Source: Hypomesus transpacificus (Eukaryota > Chordata > Actinopteri > Osmeriformes > Osmeridae). Taken from it: a stretch of DNA of 64,000 nucleotides. Numbering within the stretch: the stretch's first letter is position 1; every line of letters begins with the position of its first letter. Under the pieces are notes generated by a model. The model was not told where the DNA came from, searched no databases, and saw nothing but the letters and a program-made list of their open reading frames with translations. This document shows, piece after piece, positions 54,905-64,000 of this stretch. The translations under genes were made by a program, and so were the position numbers. The DNA lies in the NCBI RefSeq assembly GCF_021917145.1, contig NW_025813796.1, positions 1,593,411 through 1,657,410 on the forward strand. The letters run 5' to 3'.

Positions 54905-55204
54905 TGTGTGCGGATGTGGGTCTGTTGAGAACGTCTGTGTGTGCAGGGTATGTATGTCTCAGTATGTGTGCTTGTGCTTGCATATTTGCCATTTCCCGGC
55001 TGTGATTCACTGTCACTTTCCCCTCTTAATTTAAAAAACTGTTGAATTGTTGAGGTCATCCCTAAAGGGTTGATCCCTATCTCTGGGAAATATATTTAGG
55101 AGCCAAATACACTTTTGAATAACTAAATCACTCTAGGAGATACTGGGGCATTCTATGCTTTCCATAATCAATTTGGTCAAATATTGCATATCTTAGGTCT
55201 TTGG
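46447..55204 (-). promoter_or_regulatory. onecut2: Cluster of miR-9 target sites in onecut2 3' UTR
   Basis: Minus-strand ACCAAAGA (8-mer match to the miR-9 seed UCUUUGGU) occurs at 48688-48695, 50870-50877, 51531-51538, 51540-51547, 51596-51603, 51735-51742, 53098-53105, 53451-53458, 53808-53815 and 54448-54455. ACCAAAG 7-mers: 46447-46453, 50242-50248, 50383-50389 and 53940-53946. CCAAAGA 7-mers: 48705-48711, 48772-48778, 52480-52486, 52590-52596 and 55198-55204. Onecut2 is an established miR-9 target in mammals. An 8-mer is expected about 0.15 times in 10 kb by chance. Confidence 0.85.
54841..54902. repeat. (TG)n microsatellite
   Basis: Thirty or so uninterrupted TG dinucleotides on the + strand, (CA)n in the onecut2 transcript sense. 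Related TG-rich tracts occur at 54,525-54,640. Confidence 0.95.
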
Positions 55205-55524
55205 GTTTATCTTTGCTTGTGGTGGGCACCTCAAAGTGGAGGGTCATTGAGGCAGTGTACAGACAGGGGTAGCCTAAAGCTTCATCAACGCATGGTTTCT
55301 AATGGACTTGATATCATTTTGCTATACAGTATGTTTGCCAGTAAACAACCCCCTTTCCTTTTCTCATCCTCAAAAAGTAAAATGTAAAAAGTTTGGTTTT
55401 CCAGTGGTGCGCCCCACCTGGGTACACTGACCGTCGCCCCACCCCGCCCCCCACCCTAACCCCAGTCCCCTACCCATATGCCCCTACACCACCCCTTCCC
55501 TGCCATCCCACCCCCCCACCCCCA

Positions 55525-55811
55525 TCACGCTTTGGTACAAGTGCTGGAGGATGAGGAACCAGCCCCGGGACTCCCCTCATCCATCCATTTGTCCAGGCTG
55601 CGCCTGCGGGCATTCATGAAGAAGTTGCTAACAGTGGTGAGTTCCAGTCCCAGCTGCTGGGAGATGGTCAGCTGCATCTCCTTAGACGGACGCTTGTTCT
55701 CCTTGAAGATGGCCAGCAGGGTGCGACGCTGCAGGTCAGTAAAAACCAGGCGGGATTTCTTTGGTGTATTGCTCCTTTCCTTGCTTGGGTCTTGTTCTTT
55801 TCTTTTGCACG
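55525..55811 (-). CDS. onecut2: onecut2 last coding exon (homeodomain)
   Basis: A single exon on the minus strand starts at an AG acceptor (55,813-55,812). Two bases complete a split codon, then CKRKEQDPSKERSNTPKK opens a divergent ONECUT-class homeodomain (SRLVFTDLQRRTL...; helix 3 LTTVSNFFMNARRRSLDKW). It ends DEGSPGAGSSSSSTCTKA and TGA. The STCTKA end is typical of ONECUT1/2. KKSRLVFTDLQ and LELTTVSNFF favour ONECUT2, as does linkage to fech. ONECUT2 is a nuclear transcription factor with one CUT domain plus this homeodomain, active in neural, retinal, liver and pancreatic development. The exon encoding the N-terminus and CUT domain is not in the window, so the gene is partial here. Confidence 0.95.
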
Positions 55812-57522
55812 CTTCGGGTCGGGGATGGAGAAGGAAGGGAGACATGAAAACAAAGGAATACGTTAGCAGACATCCTTTGAAGTCGTCTCAGACAGAGGAT
55901 GCAAGAGGATGTGCAAAGGCAGTGTTTTCGACATTTAGCACATGTTCACTGACAGGGAATGGACTTAACTCAAAGGATGGATAGTGTAAATACAATATTG
56001 CTTTTGAAGATGGTAGTTTACTGTGCAATCAATTGGTGTCAATTCATTGAACAATGTTGTTGCCTACATATCTTGATTTTTGTATGAGTGTGTTTTATCT
56101 GTTTGTATCATGTGTCAAATGCATGGTTTTGTCAACATTTATCAAATGTGCCATCAAAATCAGTGTAACCGACTTACCATCAGAAGGCCAAACATGAAAT
56201 GAACTTCCCTGATAAAATTACGGTTAGATGTAAAAACTAATAAATATAACAATTGCTATATTTGTCACTAGCCTATAATTAAGAAAACATATTTAATCAG
56301 TTTTTGCCACTATCTTTTTTACCTGTGTCCAGATAACAGATTGGTTGTAGTTTGTAGTCTGAAGAATGCCATAAACGATATCTTCATCATGATAGTTTCT
56401 ATGTTCAGTTAATTTGTTTTAAACTTATATTAGGCCTATACGTCAGCCATTTTGTGAGTGCACATCTGCGTGGAATTCTGGTAGGGTTGCACAAGAGAAT
56501 AAGAATAAGGGAACAGATATGCTGACCACAGTGTCGATAATAAACATATTGAATCTTTAACAAAAAAAACCGTCTGCCATGCATTTCTGACCTTTTGCAA
56601 GCAAACACATACAAACCAAACCGCCCCTTAGAGTGAACAAACATTGAAAAAAACTGAACAAACACCAAATACGTTAAGCCTCTCACCACAGAAAACGTAG
56701 TGTGACTTTAATCTATATCGTTTTAATCTATATCTCAATATGAAAAAAAGAATAAACGAAACCCATACAACCTGAGAACAAAAAGTTAAATATATATAGG
56801 GCCTATATAAAAAAGAAAAAAGCTTGGACGTGTTTGCCTCAGCACCTATTGCACTCAACATGGGCCAGGGCGGAGGTTTGATTTGATTACCTCCCTGAAT
56901 TAAGTATGCACAACTGAGACCCGGGGAGATCGATATGAATCAGGTTAAGAACTCCATTGAGTACCAAACTATTATGTAAGGGGAAACTATGCAAGAGAAT
57001 GAGTGTAAATAAACACAACAGTTTGTATCCCCCATCTCCTTTCTGTATAGCGACACATCACGCGGCAATAGTACAACGAACCCAATTGAGTATGAGTAGA
57101 GTTGTTTTCTCATGGGAACTGAAACATATCACATAGGCCACACATCATACGTCGAAATGGGTTTCTCGTCGGGAACAGTGGGAAGAAATGTCATGCCTTC
57201 TAATAAATGCATATCGTCACAGGGCACCATTCAGTATCACCCACACACTCCATGTCTGAAAATATTGGACCCGAGGAACAGTTGGAAATGCCGCGGAAGA
57301 CTTGAATCAGAAGTCGGATGGGTTTGTTTATCCCTTGTAGCTTACCTTTCGGGGATGCTAAAACCAGTGTTTAGACTCCCATGTGCAAGCAAATGTCCTC
57401 GTTCGGCCATTATCAAATTTTTGAGGCTGATACATGATGATGATCCCTGCTGTTCATGCAATGCAATTAGTGGCCTTGAACTGAGAATATTGAGACCCAG
57501 TGACAATAAATGCCATAGTATA

Positions 57523-57574
57523 CAGTACCAGTCATAGTTTTCCCAAAATGTGTCCAAACTTTTGACTGATACTG
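57523..57574. mobile_element. Tc1/mariner-type mini-MITE relic
   Basis: Two imperfect inverted termini (cagtaccagtcatagttt and the reverse complement of aaacttttgactgatactg) lie almost end to end and are flanked by TA on both sides. The termini match the 'CAGT(A/G)CCAGTCAAAAGTTTGGACAC' style of fish Tc1-like ends known to me. Only the ends remain, in about 52 bases. Confidence 0.65.
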
Positions 57575-60500
57575 TATGTAGACATATATGTTCACTCTTT
57601 AGGACCATAGGCTACAACAAAACAACAATAATTTCAAAACCAAAGCTTTGACAAAGGACTGATACACACACCCATCCATCACAACATCGTCTTGTCTGAA
57701 AATATTAAATTGATCACCAGTTTTTGTACCAGAAGGTGGCAGTGTTCGCTGACAAAAAAAACATTGTAAATCCTGTCTTGTCTTGTCTGCATTGAACAAC
57801 TGACCTCACACAAACCAAACACTCACGATTATAAATACCCCGAGTAAAAATATTCAATTTAATATTAGCCTAGATGATTGCTTTTAATATTGATAATTTA
57901 GCAGTGATAATGTAGTCCTTTCTCAATAAACTATATATTTTTTTCTGAATTTTCAGAGTTTCTGAAAACACAGTATGAGATAGGCCTATGACACTTTGTG
58001 AGGGTGGAGTTAGTCCAGTAAAATACAGACTTGACAGGTGTTCTGTCGATTTGGTCCAAATACATTAATTGAAATTGGTCTGCAAACTCCCTGCTGCAAA
58101 ATTGTTTATCTACAGCACATGCCATTTGCAAGCGTGAAAATGTTTTGTCATAAATGTTTTTACAATGATATTCAACTAGTAAATACGAATAACTTAGGCA
58201 ATAGTCCTAGTTATCCTGTTATAACTATGCAAAATTAATAATTTCACAATTATCCTTCCATTTTATCAACGGAATGTTGAATCGTAGCCCATACTATTTA
58301 TAGGCCTGCACTAACCGAGGCCTAAGATAGCCCATGATTAAAGATGTAGTTTGCAAACTAACATCTTAAATTCAAAAGCGGACGACAGCGATTTTTTCCT
58401 CAAAAAAGGCTTATACAGGCCTAATGTATAATGTAATGCTTTTTCAACAGTAGCCAAAAGAAATGGGTTAGCAACTGACGCGACGAAAAAGTGCATACAC
58501 GTATAAGGAGCAATCTACCCCGTCAATACAAGCCCACGCTCGAGTGATTCAATCAAAGTTTTTTACACAGTAGGATCAGAAACGCAATTACATTATTCAA
58601 AGGGGCCTACCGTTTCCAGTAGAGTGGGAAAGGGGAGTTAACTTTGGGGATTTCTTGAAGGATAATGTTCAATCAATTGGATCGATACGGTAGGCTTCCC
58701 TAGTCTTTCATCAAGCGGATAACAACTCCTCCTCATCGTGGTTTATCGTTCCTATTTGGCACATGTAACTTATCAATGTGTTGTGCGTCTCCCATAACCG
58801 CACACAGTAAGATGAGCACATTGGGAGGTTCATCTGAACGCATCTAACTGAGCTGTCATCGTTGTCAGATTTGACTGTGCCGGTTTTTAGCTTATTAGAC
58901 CAGACTTGAATTTGATCAATTTATTTTTCTCGGTGTTGCATATCAAGAAGTAGCTTACCGTAGTTTATAATTATAGCTCGGCCACGGAGGAGCGCCCGTC
59001 TTCATCTCAATTCTGCAAGTCAGACTGACGTGTCAACCCAAGATAAATAGTTTATTTTGAAGTCAAAATATCTGATACCCCTTCCTGTATATTTTATTTA
59101 ATAATATTCGCTTTATAATTTGTTTTCTGTAACTTTATATGCTTGTCCGTGTGCATTATTTATTCGTGATGAGTTTCTTGTTTTATGAAAAGGGTTGGTT
59201 TTCTCAATGATTTAAAGAATGCCAACATAACATTGATTTAAGTTAGACAGTTTCGCAACATAACTTAATAGAAAAACAAAAATCACACAAAATTACAATT
59301 AAAATAAAGATGAATCACACGGTAAATTCGTGTAAAAATGCCAGGGAATATTTTCTGGAAACATTCGTTGCAGGGGGAAATTCTACATGTAAATAGGCCC
59401 ACACAAGAAACTGCATGCTAAATTCAATTTTTAATTCATAGTAACTGATAGGCCTCATGGTCTAAAGTATTACATTTCTACAAATTAGACATGGTCTTAT
59501 TTCACTGCAAAAAGACAACAATCCTCGTGATATCTATGCAATATTTGCAACATTACTTTAGGAGCGTGAACTTCGAGTGCATCACTGTTACTATACAAAC
59601 CTATAGTAACTTATAATGGAACATTTTCGAGTTGCATTGTTACCATTGTGTTGCATGTTGCAGGAGATAGGAGAAACCGAAGACAGACTGCAGTGCGCAG
59701 CCTCAAATTGCATCTATACATCTAGTATATGACCTATGTCAGTATTCCGATCCAAGATTTACGCAGCACACAGAATCTATTAACACATATATTTGCATCT
59801 CAAACAGGAAATAAATCCTTTTGTTAATCCTTTTTTTAATTTTTTTTACTAACTTGTAGATGCAAGTGATAAAGAAAGGACAAGCCTTCAACTGTTTACA
59901 CCCTTGTAAACATACTGTTTAAAAGACAACAGGTCTAAGGAGTGGTGCTCTGTAGGAGAGAGAACAGCATGTCTCCTCTGCTTGCTCTCCACTTCAAATG
60001 GTTTCACTTTACCTAGCATTAAGAGAGCCCTGGTCAGCAAAGTGATTATAGGCTATCATGGCTGGCCAAGTGGAGAAATGAGCCATAACCACTCTTTCAG
60101 CCTTTCCGACCATCATACATTTGACCTTGCATTGCTGAAGGTACTTCAAAACAACCATCATAGCTTTGTATATTTCACTGATATATATACGAAGAGAAAT
60201 GTGTTTTGATTGTTCTCAGATAAACTGAAAGGTTGGGGTGAGACATGAGTGACACCAGGGCTGGGGTTTGTAGAGATCAATACGTCTCTAAAATCAAGCT
60301 GTAATGAAACTCCCCCTTTCTCACATACATGTATGCCAGCCAGTTAGTCAGCCAAACATAGTTCTACAATATACAGAGGTATCCCTTTTACCAAGGGATT
60401 TCTCACAACTATGAGACTGAATCCACAGCTCTATCTCTTCAGGGTGCAGGTTGTGTGCCGAATGCTTCTTTACACAAATAGCTTTATGGCTTTGCAGATA

Positions 60501-62295
60501 ACTGTGTGTTGCTCTGCATGCCTTTGAAAAAGTTTTGGGGCAATAAGGGAGGTGTAAAACAAGATATTATGCTTTGTAGCTGTAGTCAGTTACTGTACTG
60601 TGTCTGAGGCCCAAATCACTTCTACAACCAATCACAAACATGCTAATATCTTTTGTAAGTTGCTCTGACATTGTTATATCTTTTTCAACATCTACACAGA
60701 CTTGATAGACTGTATCCTTCTCTCTTTCTACTCTCGGTCCCCTCTCAAATGTTGAGGGAATGTTTCTCAAACAGCACGGACACACAACAAAGAAAAGGAG
60801 AACGAAACATAGATAAAAAGATAGATTGAAAGATAAATAGATAGATATTGTCCTCTAATCACACGTGACAGTGGGAGCATGGCTGGGCTATCTGGGAATC
60901 ACAGTATCCACAGTAGTGATGACATCAGGTGTCCAAAGGTTTGTCTGTAGCCAGGCTTCTTTATCATACCTGCCAAACGACCAATCAGAACTTTCGTTGA
61001 CTTAGTCATGTCCCCTTGTTAATGAGAACACTGCCTCTGAGGGGTTTGATTCAATAATATTCCATCTTAAATGATTCTATTTGCTCAATTTAAAGCCTCA
61101 TAGGCATAATGGGAAAACAAAGACAAAATCAATCCATGATTATAATAAACTGTAAAAAAAAACATGTTTCGCTCTGCCTGACAAGGCAGAAAAACAACTC
61201 GACAGAACAGTTTAAACAATGGACTGATTTGATATACAGTACATCAAACATACAATTCTTAATATAAATCCCTGTATAGTAGTTTGGGTTTAATGTTTCT
61301 GCTTCTCTAATGGACACTGTGGCGATTGTAGGTGTTTTGGGGTTTTGGAAAAGAAAGGATCTTTGCCCTTTACTCTAGCTAGTATTGACAGTAACCTGCA
61401 TGACAAGATGAGTCAGACATGATGTGTTTGGTCAGGCCAGCTAGATAATCTTACTGGTAGTGTTTCAACTAGTAGAAATTACATTATTTCTGTTGTTATC
61501 TTTGCATGCTTTGAGAAACACCACTGATCAATGCCGCCAATGTAAATACTTTGTAAAAACAGGTCCCAATGACCAATCTAAGGGATGATTCTCAAGAAAC
61601 TGTCCAGATTCAATCACATGTAAAAATATGTCTTCAGAGTCCGGTGCCTATATTATGTCTTTTTCTACAATCTCCTTCAAGCACTTTGCTTTCCACAGAC
61701 TTTAAATCCCTATTTGTTAAAGATGTTCCTATTAAATTTAGGAATCCAATGCTAAATTTAATCCAATATTTGACATATTATCTATCTAATAAATCCAATT
61801 ATCCAGGACAAACAATTAAGGGAGGACTGCCACACTGGTCTCATGACGTTTCTAGACCAGTATGCAAAGACACCTATGTTTAAACACATAATGCATCACA
61901 AAATATTTTGACACACCATATTAGGTCCTTGGTGTGCACAGTCTGTGTGACTCTCAATGGCATTTGACTCATTCGTGACATGATCTAGCTCACCAATAAA
62001 GGCAGGCTTACTTAAAAGGATTCTCCTCTGTTTTAGGTCCCAACAATATTACAATTGCAGGTTAAGCTTTAGGGAGGCAACCGGTACTGACACACAAGCA
62101 ATTGTGTGTGTATTGATGTCTCTTTACATCAACATATATGCACAAACTCCATTTATGTCCCTGTCTGACCAAGTTCTCTGACACTTATTTAAATGTAATG
62201 TGCAAACCTAAATTGTATGCATATTAATGACATGGAAATGTGGTAGTTTGTACATCTTGAGAAGATGGTTTATTTCTCCCTGTTTCTATCATCCT

Positions 62296-62308
62296 TTCTT
62301 TCTTTCTC

Positions 62309-62353
<45 letters not shown>

Positions 62354-62404
62354 ATCTCTCTGTCTCTCTCTCTCTCTTTCTCTCTCACACTCACACTCTC
62401 TCTG
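62296..62404. repeat. (TC)n microsatellite
   Basis: CTTT units pass into TC dinucleotides with GTCTC and ATCTC interruptions over about 110 bases. The Ser/Leu-rich open frame here is a repeat artefact. Confidence 0.93.
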
Positions 62405-62640
62405 CACTGTCAGTGGCAAGAGAAACACAAATGTCCCAGAATAGGTTTGACACGGGCTTTGTTGTGAAGCTCAGTGCTGGGAAGATATCTCCGCCGTCAG
62501 CTTTCCTGGAACAAGCCAGGATCGGGTTCCAAATCAATGCGATCTGGGTCCGCACGTTTATGTTATTGTTGCAAGAATTAATGCCCTTTTAATCTTCAAG
62601 AGATTATCGCCATCGATCCACATCCATACTGCTTCACACA
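62405..62640. promoter_or_regulatory. Candidate regulatory block in onecut2 intron
   Basis: A high-complexity, GC-balanced stretch after the TC repeat contains aaatcaatgc (reverse of an ATTGATTT ONECUT-type site), gattatcgcc and catcgatcca. It differs from the AT-rich surroundings. An autoregulatory enhancer is possible but unproven; the call rests on motif content only. Confidence 0.3.
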
Positions 62641-64000
62641 GATTCGTTTGAAAAAGTGACATAACCACACGACTGAAAGACAGGAGACGATAAACAAATC
62701 GTGTTTCCCGTGTGTTCACTGTACAACCCCTGACCGGAGTGCTACTTTTTAAGCATTCCCTGTGTTTGTACAATTATACTGTTAACCTATTTAACATACG
62801 CTAACTCAAATTCTATAATTATTCTATTCTATAGTCTATTCAATAAGTGTAATTCTATACACACCAAATAACCTCACTTTGAATCGTAGTCATATTTTCA
62901 GGCGTATTTGTAGGCGTCTTTTCGAAATGACACCACATTATCCAGTGAACCATACAACATAAATTAACACTACCTGAGCGAAGGGTACGTTCATTTTTAT
63001 GTCATGAAGTGAGTCTTGGTTTACCGACATTTTGTTTGGGGCTACATACTGGTGGCATCCAGGATATGCTTGTATTATTCAGTCTAATTGTGGCGCCATG
63101 CTTGTCCCCGCTGATTATATATTAGATTATTTCAGCTGATGTGAGCCACATATGAATTATTTGGTGTAATGGGGAATGCACTCAGACCCTGAGGTGGCAG
63201 GTCAGTCTGATTGCATGCAGTGATGGTGCAGGTGGAAAAAGCTGGAGTCAGTGTCACGTATGATTTGACCAGACTAATAAAGACGAGACAAGGCCTTTTT
63301 CCCTTTTCAAACCGCAGCAAAAGGGACCAATTTTCACAGGGCCACATTGCAAGAATAAAATAATACGTAGCCTAGTCTAGATAATTTAGGCTACATGATT
63401 ACAATCTGAGGCCGCAATTCTATATGTTGGAAATATAATTTAGAGGAGTGATATAACAAATAAATATTAATTTGATATATTTTTACCTTTTAGTTTACAA
63501 ATGTTTTCCGTGGGCTTAAATGATGAACAAATGCCTGCTGCACATTTTGCCTGGTTAACCCAAGACAAGGTGACGTTTTGTGCTCGAGCCTGTGGGTCAC
63601 GCCGAGATTTCTATCAATAATTCATTGAGCCGCTGCAGCTTCTGTTCTTCTTTTCGATTCCCCTGCCTCGCGCAGATCACATAATACTCTACCCCACCCC
63701 CCCACCCCCAACCCCTGGCCTCAGAGTTTACCGCCATCTGTAAACCAGTGGTGCTGCGGGAAGTCTGCAACGCCTTTCTTTCGAATGGCACTCCGTTTTC
63801 ATTCATAGATAGCCTATGTTGAAAAAACGTTGTTGAGTTCCACAACAAAACGTTAATAAGCACATAAAGATGGCTGTCTTCGTTCGTCAGTCCTGAAATT
63901 ATACTGCCCAGTAAAGACGCGGATCACAAGACTTGACTGCTTTCAATAGGCCTACAGTCCACATAACCTTTCTAACTGAATAATTTAAATGTGATTTTCC

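Larger units (their letters stand above)
46400..55524 (-). other. onecut2: Probable very long 3' UTR of onecut2
   Basis: Nine kilobases downstream of the onecut2 stop on the minus strand contain no gene. They are mostly AT-rich unique sequence and carry a dense series of minus-strand ACCAAAG motifs (miR-9 seed matches). Human ONECUT2 is known for a 3' UTR of more than 10 kb. Candidate minus-strand AATAAA signals occur near 48,475, 47,251, 46,413 and 45,021; the true end is not decided by the sequence. The most distal seed match noticed is at 46447-46453, so the transcript probably extends at least that far. Confidence 0.6.
55812..64000 (-). other. onecut2: onecut2 intron (partial), no coding sequence seen
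   Basis: Up to the window edge the minus strand shows no CUT-domain exon and no other gene. In mammals a single long intron separates the CUT exon from the homeodomain exon, which fits. The stretch is AT-rich, with a Tc1-type MITE relic at ~57,523-57,574, a TC microsatellite at 62,296-62,404 and a complex block at ~62,405-62,640. Confidence 0.7.

Noticed and set aside
55530..55767. ACCAAAG motifs inside the onecut2 coding exon counted as miR-9 sites
   Set aside because: They lie in codons of conserved residues (TKA, TPKK), so their presence is explained by protein coding; I did not include them in the 3' UTR count.

Overview
The window is vertebrate nuclear DNA, almost certainly from a teleost fish. 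Genes are split by short GT-AG introns. There are tRNA-derived SINEs, L2-like tails, a Tc1-type MITE relic, long dinucleotide and trinucleotide arrays, and unusually long pure G/C runs. Four single-copy genes are recognised: txnl1, nars1, fech and onecut2. Mammals carry the same genes as a conserved neighbourhood on human 18q21, which supports orthology. The species cannot be named from the sequence.

Layout. 1-7655: no supported gene, with microsatellites and a 36-base G run. 7856-11072 (-): txnl1, 8 coding exons, 289 codons. 11073-12284: a compact divergent promoter shared with nars1. 12285-22042 (+): nars1, 15 coding exons, 559 codons. Its long first intron holds a ~4 kb foldback-type element with an apparent 11-bp target-site duplication, plus a decayed second copy of exon 1. 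22348-37217: a young accessory block dominated by a direct duplication (22959-29296 and 30272-37217). Each unit carries a SINE, an orphan last exon of a UDP-glucuronosyltransferase, remnants of a gene resembling fish SAMD3-like proteins, a (TAC)n array, and an intact two-exon gene (-) for a Lys/Glu-rich coiled-coil protein I do not recognise. 37771-44038 (+): fech, 11 coding exons, 415 codons. 44039-45300: fech 3' region, convergent with onecut2. 55525-55811 (-): the homeodomain-encoding last exon of onecut2. The ~9-10 kb downstream of it on the minus strand look like a very long 3' UTR packed with miR-9 seed matches. 55812-64000: onecut2 intron; the exon carrying the CUT domain lies outside the window.

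The four conserved genes act in separate basic processes: thioredoxin/proteasome redox work, cytosolic Asn-tRNA charging, the last step of haem synthesis, and neural/endodermal transcription. The most notable signals are the miR-9 site density in the onecut2 3' UTR, the foldback element with a paralogous empty site nearby, the out-of-frame duplicate of nars1 exon 1, and the recent tandem duplication with its coiled-coil gene pair. Exon coordinates were derived by hand from splice consensus, reading phase and family knowledge; no alignments or transcripts were available.
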